Shown one piece after another: positions 16,865 through 25,860 of a stretch of DNA of 64,000 bases. Every line of letters begins with the position of its first letter. The stretch's first letter is position 1. The notes below the pieces were generated by a model. The model searched no databases, had not been told where the DNA came from, and was given only the letters and a program-made list of their open reading frames with translations. The translations under genes and the position numbers were made by a program. Origin of the DNA: Sulfolobales archaeon (GTDB lineage Archaea; Thermoproteota; Thermoprotei_A; Sulfolobales; NBVN01); contig JAOAKA010000002.1 in NCBI GenBank assembly GCA_026413885.1, positions 186,001-250,000 of the forward strand. Direction: 5' to 3'.

Positions 16865-18110
16865 ATTTCTCTGCCCTGCTCGAGTAGTCCATTAGAATCC
16901 CGAAGAGCTCTGTGTTTCTAAGTCTACCGAGAGAACCTCTCCTAGCTTCTCTCTCACTCAGCTTAGTGAATCCATCAGCCATTATTCCCGGTGCGTAAAT
17001 CATTACCGGCACTGGGTCTGATGTATGGTCTCTAACCATCACCGGTGTCGTGTGGTCTCCGAGAACCGCTATAACTGTCTTCTCTAGGTCTACTCTATCT
17101 ACTAGATATGAAACTGCTTTCAGGAGTTTCTCGATTACCGCGATCTTAGCGCTGGGGTTCCCATCGTGTGATGCTGAATCAGTTCCCTTTACGTGAATAT
17201 AGATTAGATCGTAACCCCTCCTGTAGTAATCTACAGCTACTCTCGCTTTAGCTATCAAATCGCTATCTACACCACCAGTAGCCCCCTCGGGAGTTACTGC
17301 TTCGAATCCGAGGAGTGTGCACACTCCCTTCACTAGTGCTGTAGCCGATATTGCTACAGATCTCTCTATCTTAAGTTCTCTCCGCTCCTGAAGCTTTGGG
17401 TACCTCACCATCTTACCGGCACCTCTTAGTAGAACTATGTTGGCTGGTGGTAGATCTCTCTCAGACTTCCTGGTGTTCACCAGGTAGTCTCTGAGTAACT
17501 CGTGCACTCTCTTAGTGAAGGCATTAACTACTCTAGCTGTTCTAGCGGCAGATTCACTACTAGCTAGAGGTGCGGCCTCCAGGACTCTAACTCCTTCAGT
17601 GTGGGGGTCTGTATCACTTACAGCATCCGAGAGGTCCTCCCCTCGAAAAACTACTGCTACTCTATGTTCTGTTGTGTGGTATATCTCGACTTTAACACCG
17701 TCTATCTCACCGATATTTCCGTTTAGATATTCGACTAGCTGCTTAGCCTCCAATATCTTTCTACCAGCTCTTCTATCGACTACGATCAAGTCGCTGTTGA
17801 CTGTCGCGAAATTTCCTCGAAACGCTAGATCTCCCGGCTTTAGAGTAGCTCCAGCACCTATAGCTTCAAAAGGTCCTCTACCCGGGTAGTTATTGAGTGG
17901 GTTAACTCCGAAGAGAGCTAGATGGGCTGTGTCACTACCCGGTCTAATGCCGGGCTGTATAGGGTCCCACAGACCTACCGCAGATTTAGAAACTACATCA
18001 GCTACAGAGCTGAAGTCTACTAACTCAAGTGGGGTCTTCATTCCTAAAGAAGGTACCGGTCTATCTCCTAATCCATCAGCTACCACCACGATGACACTCA
18101 ACTCCTTCAA
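16854..18110 (-). CDS. apgM: 2,3-bisphosphoglycerate-independent phosphoglycerate mutase, archaeal type
   Basis: A 418-residue alkaline-phosphatase-fold enzyme converting 3- to 2-phosphoglycerate. Metal and catalytic motifs: VVVADGLGDRP (first metal Asp), PGSDTAHLALFG (with the phosphorylated Ser/Thr region), DTDPHTEG, HVKGTDSASHDGN and LGDHTTPV. GRGPFEAIGAG is typical of ApgM. It lies upstream of tmcA with an 11-base overlap. Confidence 0.92.
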   Translation of the reverse strand: MKELSVIVVVADGLGDRPVPSLGMKTPLELVDFSSVADVVSKSAVGLWDPIQPGIRPGSDTAHLALFGVNPLNNYPGRGPFEAIGAGATLKPGDLAFRGNFATVNSDLIVVDRRAGRKILEAKQLVEYLNGNIGEIDGVKVEIYHTTEHRVAVVFRGEDLSDAVSDTDPHTEGVRVLEAAPLASSESAARTARVVNAFTKRVHELLRDYLVNTRKSERDLPPANIVLLRGAGKMVRYPKLQERRELKIERSVAISATALVKGVCTLLGFEAVTPEGATGGVDSDLIAKARVAVDYYRRGYDLIYIHVKGTDSASHDGNPSAKIAVIEKLLKAVSYLVDRVDLEKTVIAVLGDHTTPVMVRDHTSDPVPVMIYAPGIMADGFTKLSEREARRGSLGRLRNTELFGILMDYSSRAEKFGA

Positions 18111-18131
18111 CTACCGACCCCACTATATGTA

Positions 18132-18248
18132 ATGCACCATCTTATAGATACACTGAGACAGCGCGGACTCCGCATGGAGTTTGAAACTAGGCTGGACCGA
18201 GCTAGAGAGGTGTTCCGGGGGCTGTGCGCATACCACTTACTCAGCTGA
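18132..18248 (+). CDS. Possible 38-residue protein between apgM and rio1
   Basis: An ATG frame on the plus strand reads MHHLIDTLRQRG... and ends CAYHLLS*. It is unusually rich in Arg and Leu, is predicted as one amphipathic helix, and is more GC-rich than its surroundings. A TATA-like ACTATATG immediately precedes the ATG, too close for a leaderless start. The end overlaps the 3' end of rio1. No family recognised; the GC-rich stretch could also be a structured RNA (ACTCC...GGAGT hairpin near 18169-18182). Confidence 0.3.
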   Translation: MHHLIDTLRQRGLRMEFETRLDRAREVFRGLCAYHLLS

Positions 18249-19041
18249 AGTAGTCCCGCAATCCAATTGAGTCCAGTAACTCAGTAGGTGATGGAACTGG
18301 TAGACCCTGCTTACTGAAGAACTTCACTATGTTTGCTAGATCTCGAAGTAGGTACTCGAGAGCATTCGGGTGATCTAGCGATACTGCTTGACTTACATCT
18401 ATTATATAGTGTTTTCCTTCCCAGACCATGACGTTATACTCGCTGAAGTCTCCGTGAACTAGTCGAGCCTTTAAGACCATCTTCCTCAAGTCTTCTACTA
18501 AGTAGTTGAAGACCTCTTTCAACTCCTCTAGACTGAGGTCTAAGTCTTTCAGTAGAGGTGCTGGTTTTCCATCTACCCCTATAAACTCCATTACAAGTAT
18601 GTTTTCGTAGACAGCTATCGGCTTGGGTACTGATATACCTGCTTCAAACATCTTTACGTAGTTACTGAACTCCTTCTTAGCCCAGAGAGAGTATATCTTC
18701 CTAGTTGAAGTAGGTATCTTCTTCGAGAACCTCGGGTCAGCCTGTAGGTATTTATATATACCTCTCCTAAATTCTGCTGACGACGTTAAGTAGATCTTTA
18801 CAGCTAGGTCTTTCTTATCGAAGCTCCTACCCCAGTAGACTCTAGCTTCTTTTCCAGCGCTTACAACTCCCTTTACTTCGTAGATAACTCTTCTCCGAAC
18901 TAGCTCTAGAAGAGCTCTAACTGTTGCGGTATCGAATACTTCTTCAACTACTTTAAAGAGGTCTTCATCTACTTCTCTAGGTTCTTTTGAGGTAAGTCTA
19001 AAGTATTCATCAATTACTCTATCTATATCTCTCTGCCTTAT
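18241..19041 (-). CDS. rio1: RIO1-type serine protein kinase
   Basis: The frame from 19041 encodes about 266 residues with all RIO1 parts: VVEEVFDTATVRALLELVRR (winged helix), ATP loop VVSAGKEARVYWG, lysine in LAVKIYL (about residue 82), hinge LVMEFIG, catalytic HGDFSEYN (Asp198, Asn203) and metal-binding IDVSQAV (Asp215). RIO1 acts in late 40S/30S maturation. Between the upstream in-frame stop (19067-19069) and residue 130 there is no ATG, GTG, TTG or CTG codon; the first ATG is 18651, inside the kinase. The best candidate is an ATA at 19041-19039 overlapping the aIF1A stop as ATAA. See findings. Confidence 0.88.
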   Translation of the reverse strand: MRQRDIDRVIDEYFRLTSKEPREVDEDLFKVVEEVFDTATVRALLELVRRRVIYEVKGVVSAGKEARVYWGRSFDKKDLAVKIYLTSSAEFRRGIYKYLQADPRFSKKIPTSTRKIYSLWAKKEFSNYVKMFEAGISVPKPIAVYENILVMEFIGVDGKPAPLLKDLDLSLEELKEVFNYLVEDLRKMVLKARLVHGDFSEYNVMVWEGKHYIIDVSQAVSLDHPNALEYLLRDLANIVKFFSKQGLPVPSPTELLDSIGLRDYFS

Positions 19042-19382
19042 AGAGTACCACCAGCATACTCTATGAGCTTAGGATCTAAGTAGCCGTGCTCAATCAACTT
19101 CTTCCGCTCGTCTCTAGAGTACTTGTAGACTACATCACCTCTATCACTAACTTCAGCCCATAACTCCACTAAGACAACATCTAGTGGTGAGATCCATATC
19201 TTCTTTCTAAGCTTTCCGGGTATTCTAGCAACACGTGATTGCTCATCGGTACATACGACCTTAACGTAGTTAGCTCCAACTAGCTGACTAACTACACAGA
19301 TAACCTGAGTCTTACCCTCTGGAACTGGGATGTCTACCGGCTTAACTTGACTCAATCTCTTCACCACTAGGTATCTACTCAA
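19038..19382 (-). CDS. eif1A: Translation initiation factor aIF1A
   Basis: 114 residues with the S1-like OB-fold: PEGKTQVICVVSQLVGANYVKV, RVARIPGKLRKKIWISPLDVVLVE and a C-terminal helix ELWAEVSDRGDVVYKYSRDE. It binds the A site of the small subunit and promotes initiator tRNA placement. TTG start. It forms an operon with rio1, an arrangement common in archaea, sharing an ATAA junction. Confidence 0.95.
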   Translation of the reverse strand: MSRYLVVKRLSQVKPVDIPVPEGKTQVICVVSQLVGANYVKVVCTDEQSRVARIPGKLRKKIWISPLDVVLVELWAEVSDRGDVVYKYSRDERKKLIEHGYLDPKLIEYAGGTL

Positions 19383-19569
19383 GCACCTATATCTGTAGAA
19401 AAATCTAGATGGTGGAAAATGAGATCAGTACCCACCTGTAGATACTTATTTCAGACCTCCTCGCTAGAACTACTTGAAGAATTACTTAGCGATTGATCCC
19501 ACAGTTCCAATCTCTAGATGCGAGAATTCAGTCTATAAAGTAGAGTTCTACATATATAGTGGGAGGTAG

Positions 19570-21375
19570 TTGGATTTGCTCTCACTAGAGGAATACGACC
19601 CACTATGGCTTGAAGTTAGGCGCTTCCTAAGTATTAGGTCTGCTAAATCTCCACATACTTCTAAGCACCGTGACTTAACGCTCTATCTATCCGATATAAC
19701 CGGGGTAGACCAGCTATGGATTTGGAGCAATAGATCGGCTGAACCTCTCTTTCCGTTCGATGAGAGAATTAGTGATGTTGCTGTAAGTAGCAGGAACGAT
19801 GTAGCATTTCTATGGGATATAGGGGGCAACGAGAGGTGGGTTCTAGACATATACTCTATAGAGAGAGGTAGTATAAAACACGTACACGGTGATGGTAGAA
19901 GAGTGGTTACACAGCTAGGTGTTTGGGACGATGAAGGTCGGCGCTTATTCTTTACCTCAACTATGAGGGATGGAGTCGACTTCGACCTTTACGAGTATAG
20001 TTTGGATTCCGGTGTGAGATTGATTGCTGAGCTCGAAGGCATGAACAACGTGAGCGCCTGGATTGGAGAGAGTAGAGTGCTCTTAGTGCATATGAACACT
20101 AATCTCGATAGCGACATATACTTAGTCAATACATCAAGCGGTGAGTTAGTGAATTTAACTAGGCATAGTGGTGAAGCTAGAAACTTCAGGCCTATAGTGC
20201 TCGATAGCGAGAGATTCCTCTTCCTATCTAACTGCGACCGAGAGTATGTAGGTATAGCTCTCTACGATTTAAGTAAGATGAAGTGGAGGTACGTCTATAA
20301 GTCAAACTACGATGTAGAAGACCTGGATATCTCACCAAACTCTGACTCAGCAGTCTTCGTAGAGAACCGAGACGGCTACTCTAAAATCTACACAGCAAGT
20401 ATAGACTTCAGTAAGGTAGAGCTTCTAGACGAACCTGAGGGTGTTGTAGGTAGAGTCTCCTGGGGTGTTGCCGGAGTTTTCTACGATGTCTCTGGACCTA
20501 GAGTAGGTCACGAAATCTTTGCGGTACTGGAGAAGTCTGCTAGAAAGTTGACGAATTCTCCTAAGTTTAGTGTTAGAGTTGAGGAGGGTGTTGTACCGGA
20601 GTCTATCTACTACGAAAGCTGGGATGGCATGAAGATTCCGGCTCTAGTCTATAGACCGAGATTTGGGAAGCCGCCGTATCCTGCGGTAGTAGTTGTTCAC
20701 GGAGGTCCGGAGGGCCAGGTTAGACCCTCCTTCGACTCACTAACTCAAATACTGGTTAGACTTGGGTATTTAGTTCTAGCACCAAACTTCAGAGGTTCCG
20801 CAGGCTATGGTAAAACCTTCATCCATCTCGACGATAGAGAGAAGAGACTGAACTCAATAAGAGATATCGGTGCTCTCGTCGGGTGGGCTGAGAGTGAGGG
20901 CCTGGTTGCGAGAGGTCTTATAGCGATAACTGGAGCTTCCTACGGTGGTTACGCAACACTAATGAGTATGGCTCTCTTTCCAGAGCTCTGGAGCTGTGGT
21001 GTTGAGAGAGTTGGAATAGTTAACTTAGTTACCTTCATTAAGAACACAGGTCCCTGGAGGAGGAAGTATAGAGCATTTGAATACGGAGACCCTGAGACTA
21101 TGGCTGACTTAATGATGGAGTTAAGCCCTATATCTCACGTAGAGAAGATAAGAGCACCTCTGATGGTAGTTCATGGCGAGAACGACCCGAGAGTACCTAT
21201 AAGTGAGGCGGAGCAGCTTGTAGAAGCTATGAGAAAACTCGGCAGAGAAGTAGAGTTCATTAGAATCTCAGATGAAGGACACGGAGTAGCTAGAGTGCGT
21301 AATAAAGTAACAATATACACTAAGATCGTGAAATTCATAGTTGAGCACACACCTCTACCTCAGACTTCTCACTGA
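19570..21375 (+). CDS. Prolyl-oligopeptidase family serine peptidase (S9, acylaminoacyl-peptidase-like)
   Basis: 601 residues: an N-terminal beta-propeller of about 330 residues and a C-terminal alpha/beta-hydrolase domain. The catalytic triad is visible as GASYGGY (Ser457), HGENDPRVP (Asp539) and DEGHGV (His571); the oxyanion region is VVHGGPEGQ. No signal peptide, so it is probably cytoplasmic and trims acylated or short peptides. TTG start at 19570 preceded by GGGAGG, with TCTATAAAG about 35 bases upstream as the TATA box. Confidence 0.88.
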   Translation: MDLLSLEEYDPLWLEVRRFLSIRSAKSPHTSKHRDLTLYLSDITGVDQLWIWSNRSAEPLFPFDERISDVAVSSRNDVAFLWDIGGNERWVLDIYSIERGSIKHVHGDGRRVVTQLGVWDDEGRRLFFTSTMRDGVDFDLYEYSLDSGVRLIAELEGMNNVSAWIGESRVLLVHMNTNLDSDIYLVNTSSGELVNLTRHSGEARNFRPIVLDSERFLFLSNCDREYVGIALYDLSKMKWRYVYKSNYDVEDLDISPNSDSAVFVENRDGYSKIYTASIDFSKVELLDEPEGVVGRVSWGVAGVFYDVSGPRVGHEIFAVLEKSARKLTNSPKFSVRVEEGVVPESIYYESWDGMKIPALVYRPRFGKPPYPAVVVVHGGPEGQVRPSFDSLTQILVRLGYLVLAPNFRGSAGYGKTFIHLDDREKRLNSIRDIGALVGWAESEGLVARGLIAITGASYGGYATLMSMALFPELWSCGVERVGIVNLVTFIKNTGPWRRKYRAFEYGDPETMADLMMELSPISHVEKIRAPLMVVHGENDPRVPISEAEQLVEAMRKLGREVEFIRISDEGHGVARVRNKVTIYTKIVKFIVEHTPLPQTSH

Positions 21376-21422
21376 GTTTTTCTATATGTCTCACAGAACC
21401 TTATTTTAAACTACCTACTCTA

Positions 21423-22265
21423 CTAGCTCTCTTCCGGAAAGACAGGGTTCTGCCTCCAGAAATCATTTAGAGCTATATTGAGTACTCTACTTGTTCCAGA
21501 CTCTATTAGGACTACAGACCGCGGAGTGGCTTCAGCAATTTCATACCTACTTCCCTGAATGATTACTGGATCCCCCCTACTGATAGAGTAGACTCTAATA
21601 GAGAATACAGCTCTGGGTTTTCTATGTCCGTACTTAGATCCTTCCCATGTCGGGGTTACTTTAGCGACGTAGTTAGACTCTAATTCTCTCACAATTCTCA
21701 CTGCGGTAGATCTTTCAGCGATATGTATATCCACACCACTTCTAGATTCTTCAACTTCAACTACGTTTGGGTAAGCACTGAGTTCATCAGCTATCTTCGA
21801 GACTAGTGTGGTTGCTCTCCTATTTCCAGGTCTTAGCTGAATAACTGCCTCATACCTCCTCGTCTTCTGCTTAAAGCACTCGGGGCACATAGAACTCTTA
21901 GTAAGTACTTCTACCCTAATTGTCTGATTTAGAGTGACTTCACCGATCGAGCCGCTGAAAGTAACTAGAGCTACACCTTCCCGGATTTCTACTTTATTTA
22001 CAGCTAATCGGTTTATTCCTTCAGCTACTCTCCCCCTAGACATATGCTCCTCTACTAAGTCTCTAATGTAGCTGCTTAAGCTAGTTTTAGAGAACCTACC
22101 TCTACGAGATCTAAGAGAACCACATACTCTACATCTAACTACTTCAATTCTCTCCGGGAGCTGGACTAGCCTCCTAGTGGTGGTGAAACAGTCGGGGCAG
22201 AGTCCCTGAATTAGAGGTCTGCCTGGAGACTCACTACGTCCACATCTAGCACAGAATGTCCTCAA
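21423..22265 (-). CDS. NMD3-related 60S/50S export-factor-like protein
   Basis: 280 residues with paired zinc knuckles near the start (CARCGRSE, LCPDC, CRVCGS) and again CPECFKQKTRRYEAVIQLR, the NMD3 N-terminal signature. Eukaryotic NMD3 binds the large subunit; archaeal members lack the shuttling tail and are presumed ribosome-associated. It is the last gene of the aIF2beta-DUF424-NMD3 operon, a classic archaeal translation cluster. TTG start, three bases after the DUF424 stop. Confidence 0.88.
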   Translation of the reverse strand: MRTFCARCGRSESPGRPLIQGLCPDCFTTTRRLVQLPERIEVVRCRVCGSLRSRRGRFSKTSLSSYIRDLVEEHMSRGRVAEGINRLAVNKVEIREGVALVTFSGSIGEVTLNQTIRVEVLTKSSMCPECFKQKTRRYEAVIQLRPGNRRATTLVSKIADELSAYPNVVEVEESRSGVDIHIAERSTAVRIVRELESNYVAKVTPTWEGSKYGHRKPRAVFSIRVYSISRGDPVIIQGSRYEIAEATPRSVVLIESGTSRVLNIALNDFWRQNPVFPEES

Positions 22266-22267
22266 GG

Positions 22268-22576
22268 CTAGTACCTAAGTATGAATGAATAGGGTATGCC
22301 GGCTATTCTATTTACTGCTAGAGGGTGGACTAACTTAGCGTGTATTAACTTACTGATTATACGCTCTCCTACAGCCATAACGCTCTCCGAGGATTCCGCT
22401 ATAGCTAGTGCTTCATCTAATTCAACTACACTACCACCGAAGAACTCCTCGTTGACTTCCAGCACTAAGTCTCCATCGCGGAATGCCTTCCCCAACAGCT
22501 CTTCGTCACACATACCGGTGATTCTCCTTACAACACCCCCTTCATCCACCTCGATGACTTTAACGTATACTCTCAA
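22268..22576 (-). CDS. DUF424 family protein
   Basis: 102 residues with GMCDEELLGKAFRDGDLVLEV and the FFGGSVVELDEAL segment typical of DUF424. Function is not established; the gene is nearly always beside aIF2beta and NMD3, as here, so a translation-linked role is inferred. TTG start at 22576, three bases after the aIF2beta stop. Confidence 0.88.
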   Translation of the reverse strand: MRVYVKVIEVDEGGVVRRITGMCDEELLGKAFRDGDLVLEVNEEFFGGSVVELDEALAIAESSESVMAVGERIISKLIHAKLVHPLAVNRIAGIPYSFILRY

Positions 22577-22579
22577 AAT

Positions 22580-23038
22580 TCACCACGCAGGTCTTATAGT
22601 TGTTTCAGCACCGCAAGCTAGACACTTTAGAACCCAGACCTTCCCCTCTCTCCTCAACTCAGATTGGTAGGAGTGGCACGTAGGACACTTAACATAGAGT
22701 TCTACGAACTTCTCGAATAGTTTATTGAGAGACACTCTACTCACATTCTGGTGTATTACAGCGTTTCCATCTCTATCTAGACTTCCTTTAGCACCCGTGC
22801 TCTTGAGTAAGTACCTCAAGACTAGCTTTGGATCTCTACTGATAATTTCACACACTAATTTGAAATTCTTGACTTTAGTGTGAATACCGACTACTTCTGT
22901 ATCAAGTGGAGGTATTTCAACTGGTGCTTCAACTCTCTTCGAAGGCAGCTTAGAGTAGAGACGCTCGAGTAATTCGTCGTAGTTTAACTTCAGTATTTTC
23001 ACTCCCCTACATACATCACTAGAGGAAATATAACTCAT
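22580..23038 (-). CDS. Translation initiation factor aIF2 subunit beta
   Basis: The protein has LNYDELLERLYSKLP (N-terminal helix that contacts the gamma subunit), the central alpha-beta fold (LKSTGAKGSLDRDGNAVIHQ) and the C-terminal zinc ribbon CPTCHS...LKCLACGAE. It is part of the initiator tRNA-carrying aIF2 complex. Annotated start ATG 23038; the first 15 residues are not typical and an internal start is possible. First gene of its operon. Confidence 0.93.
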   Translation of the reverse strand: MSYISSSDVCRGVKILKLNYDELLERLYSKLPSKRVEAPVEIPPLDTEVVGIHTKVKNFKLVCEIISRDPKLVLRYLLKSTGAKGSLDRDGNAVIHQNVSRVSLNKLFEKFVELYVKCPTCHSYQSELRREGKVWVLKCLACGAETTIRPAW

Positions 23039-23115
23039 AGCTAATCGAGCTTCAGCATACTTTCACTAATCACGGAATGCCTTAATAGCACTAGAGAGAG
23101 TAGTGTGGGCGCTGA

Positions 23116-23871
23116 GTGAGGGTCTCACTATCTTTCCTCGGAACCGGGGCTCCAGACGTAGGTCTCGACGATATGTCAGCTGTTGCTTTCAGAGCCAGCT
23201 CCAGCTTACTCCTGTTAGATTCTGGAGAGGGAGTGCAGCATAAATTGGTTAGGGTGGGTGTGGGGTTAAATAAGTTAGGTAGTGTATTGATAACTCACCT
23301 ACATAGTGACCACGTAGTAGGCTTAATTCCTCTAGTGCAGACGAGAACCCTCATGTTTAAATCTCTAAGGCCTCTATCGATATACGGCCCTCCCGGCCTC
23401 GAGAAGTTTTTGAGCGAGAGCTTCAACTCTCTCTACTTCGACCCAGGTAATGCTATCGAGATCCAGGAGCTGAGAGAGCATGAGGAGGTGAGACTGGGTG
23501 AGCTAACTATTAAAGCTGAACCACTAGACCACACTGTAATTACACTGGGATATTCAATCAGTGTTGATAGAGGATTCAGCTTGTGCTATCTAACTGATAC
23601 GAGACCTACAGCTAGAGACGGCCTCAGGTGCTCGATCCTCATTCACGACTCAACCTTCTCCTGGGTAGACCTCGAGAAGGCAGTGGAGTTTAAGCATACT
23701 ACAGCTCTTGAAGCAGGTATTATAGCTAGTAAAGTAGGAGCTAAACTACTCTTTCTCTACCACATATCTTCTAGATATAGAGATAGGGGATTCCTAGAGA
23801 GTGAAGCTAGGAGATTTCACCCACATACATACGCAGCAGAAAAGTATACATACGTAAATCTATCCTTGTAG
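23116..23871 (+). CDS. rnz: Ribonuclease Z (tRNA 3'-end endonuclease)
   Basis: 251 residues of MBL fold with THLHSDHVVGL (His61, His63, Asp65, His66), a PLDHTV motif, LTDTR and a C-terminal FLYHISSRY. The exosite-like insertion PPGLEKFLSESF is in the usual place. RNase Z cleaves tRNA precursors after the discriminator; this genome has both CCA-encoding and CCA-lacking tRNAs (31729-31824 and 62766-62854). GTG start at 23116, close to the divergent aIF2beta start. Confidence 0.88.
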   Translation: MRVSLSFLGTGAPDVGLDDMSAVAFRASSSLLLLDSGEGVQHKLVRVGVGLNKLGSVLITHLHSDHVVGLIPLVQTRTLMFKSLRPLSIYGPPGLEKFLSESFNSLYFDPGNAIEIQELREHEEVRLGELTIKAEPLDHTVITLGYSISVDRGFSLCYLTDTRPTARDGLRCSILIHDSTFSWVDLEKAVEFKHTTALEAGIIASKVGAKLLFLYHISSRYRDRGFLESEARRFHPHTYAAEKYTYVNLSL

Positions 23872-24042
23872 GACTTCCGGGGAAGGCGGCTTACGAGATC
23901 TGGGCGTTAGTTCGATGAGTCAGCTGTCGGTTACCCCAAACAACATCATCTATCAGTGGGCATGACTCTCCCCATGTCTTCTCTACAGCTATTAACTACT
24001 TCGTAATGTGGTTTTAAGCCATCTACTACTAGCTGATGCAGC

Positions 24043-24411
24043 TTATAAGGGTGTTGAGTGAATACAGTATTTCTCTAGGAGGCTTTTAAAGAATTCGCGA
24101 GACATTTTGATGTATCTTAAGTATTGGTCTGAAGATATCGCTATGTACTCTTCTCCCTCTACTTCTGTGTGTCTCCATCCTAGGCTCTCCTTTAGATACT
24201 CGAAGACTTTCTCCCAGCCGAGTGCTTTGAGTAGGTCTTCGAGATGGAGTGCTTCACCACCTCTTTCGTAGTAGAGAGCTAGTGCTCTTAGTGCTACTTT
24301 AACTTCAGGCTGGTGGGTTATTTCGATATATTCTGCTGCTACCGGACCTCTCTCTTTGAAGTACTCACTTAATGCTGCAGCGAGTTTCTCAATTGCTTTA
24401 GAGCACTCCAC
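24043..24411 (-). CDS. Helical protein of unknown function, 122 residues
   Basis: I do not recognise a family. The sequence is acidic and helix-rich with five or six predicted amphipathic helices (for example KAIEKLAAALSEYFKERGP and LHLEDLLKALGWEKVFEYL). No cysteine motif, signal or membrane segment. It follows the SpoIIM-like membrane gene by nine bases, starts with GTG, and is probably co-transcribed with it. Confidence 0.65.
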   Translation of the reverse strand: MECSKAIEKLAAALSEYFKERGPVAAEYIEITHQPEVKVALRALALYYERGGEALHLEDLLKALGWEKVFEYLKESLGWRHTEVEGEEYIAISSDQYLRYIKMSREFFKSLLEKYCIHSTPL

Positions 24412-24420
24412 TAGTGTAAT

Positions 24421-24966
24421 TCACCTCAGTAGGTGTCCTATAGGTAGCGAGATGAAGACTTCTACAAATGCTGCAATAACTAGAAATAGGAGTGGGTATC
24501 TTAGTTTAGCTAGTGACTCTCTATACTCTCGGAGGAGGTGTGTAGAAGACTTCTTCTTCACGACTCTAAGTAGGAGAAATAGTGCTGATAGTATCCCCAA
24601 TCTAACTCCGAGATAGCTCGAGTATATTATGGCTGGAAGTTCGAAGACTCCGTGGGGTAGCAGTGCTATTGAGCTATACCCTATGAAGCCTACTACTGAA
24701 CCTATTATGTAACCGTTCGCGTATAGAACGTAGAGAGGGTAGATGAGTGTGAAGCCTAGTACGACACATCTAATAGCTACACCTACGTTATTGTAGAGTA
24801 TTATGCTCACTAAGCCGGCCAGCCTACTGACTATGTCTCCAGATTTTTCAATAGGTTCTACGAGAGCCGACATCTGTTCTTCAACTATCTCGAAGGGTAT
24901 TGGACTGATTACTCCAGCAATAGTAGCTGCGAGAAATACTGAGACAGCTACTACCAGTGAGAGCAC
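24421..24966 (-). CDS. SpoIIM/DUF95-family integral membrane protein
   Basis: 181 residues with four to five hydrophobic helices. The family pattern is seen in NNVGVAIRCVVLGFTLIYPL, followed by NGYIIGSVVGF and LLPHGVFELPAIIYSSYLG, where the HGxxELPA motif is diagnostic. The family is widespread in archaea; its role is unknown despite the sporulation name. GTG start at 24966; members often have one more N-terminal helix, so the start could be imperfect. Confidence 0.8.
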   Translation of the reverse strand: MLSLVVAVSVFLAATIAGVISPIPFEIVEEQMSALVEPIEKSGDIVSRLAGLVSIILYNNVGVAIRCVVLGFTLIYPLYVLYANGYIIGSVVGFIGYSSIALLPHGVFELPAIIYSSYLGVRLGILSALFLLLRVVKKKSSTHLLREYRESLAKLRYPLLFLVIAAFVEVFISLPIGHLLR

Positions 24967-25102
24967 ATCTAAAGCGCGCGTAGATCCCCTTGGGTTTAAG
25001 TACTCACAAATTAAAATAGGGTTAAGCTTAAGTAACTCTCATAGTTTAAACAGTGCCTCACGACTTAGGTATTTTTAGCTTAAAGCAGGCTCTCTCAGGG
25101 TA

Positions 25103-25807
25103 GTGGTGAAAGCGGCGATCATTGCTGGTGGTTTAGGGAAGCGCTTGAGACCTCTAACTGAAAATAAGCCTAAACCTCTAGTTGAAGTTGGTGGGAAGCC
25201 GATTATTGAGTGGCAGATTGAGTGGTTGAAGAGTAGTGGTGTAGATACAGTAGTAGTTTTAGCTGGCTACCATAGAGATAAGCTAGTTGAATTCATAGGG
25301 TCTGGAGCTAGATTCGGTGTTTCAGTGGCTTACGTTGTGGAAGACGAGCCTCTCGGTACTGGTGGAGCCATTAAGAACGCTGAGAGAGTTATAGGTAGGG
25401 AGACCTTCGTAGCTGTAAATGGTGATGTAATAACTAATATACCTGTGAGAGATCTCGTAGATTATTTGGAGAACTCCTCGGAGGCTGTAGTAGCCGTAGC
25501 TTTAGTACCTCTAAGGTCTCCATTCGGTATTGTGGAGATAGATGAGCACGGTAGAGTTAAGTCGTTTAGAGAGAAGCCCGTTATGGAGGACCGCTTGATT
25601 AATGCTGGAGTCTACGCTATGAAGCCGGATGTATTTAGCTACTTGCCTACGGAGGGAGATATAGAGAGGAAGACTTTCCCGAAGCTAGCTGCTGAGGGGA
25701 GGCTCCTGGGGAGAGTCTACAGAGACTGCTACTGGAGGTCTATAGATACAGTTAAAGATATTGAAGAAGCTTCTCAGGAGGTAAATAACTTAAGATTTCC
25801 TGGGTAG
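25103..25807 (+). CDS. Sugar-phosphate nucleotidyltransferase (GDP-mannose pyrophosphorylase-like)
   Basis: 234 residues of the NTP-transferase fold: AAIIAGGLGKRLRPLTENKP (nucleotide-binding G-rich loop), KPKPLVEVGGKPI, a substrate segment GTGGAIKNAERV, and FVAVNGDV with the metal Asp. It lacks the left-handed beta-helix of longer relatives, as in archaeal mannose-1-phosphate guanylyltransferase-like enzymes. Likely supplies activated sugar for glycans on surface proteins; substrate inferred only. GTG start. Confidence 0.82.
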   Translation: MVKAAIIAGGLGKRLRPLTENKPKPLVEVGGKPIIEWQIEWLKSSGVDTVVVLAGYHRDKLVEFIGSGARFGVSVAYVVEDEPLGTGGAIKNAERVIGRETFVAVNGDVITNIPVRDLVDYLENSSEAVVAVALVPLRSPFGIVEIDEHGRVKSFREKPVMEDRLINAGVYAMKPDVFSYLPTEGDIERKTFPKLAAEGRLLGRVYRDCYWRSIDTVKDIEEASQEVNNLRFPG

Positions 25808-25860
25808 TGAAATCCTTGTTCGAGTTCTCTCCTCACTAATGTTTTTCTGGACCGGCTACT

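Noticed and set aside
23900..23970. Possible C/D or H/ACA RNA in the gap after rnz
   Set aside because: On the minus strand CTGA, TAG, ATGATG and a later CTGA occur, but the second guide would be about 19 bases and no C box precedes; no ACA-tailed hairpin could be built.
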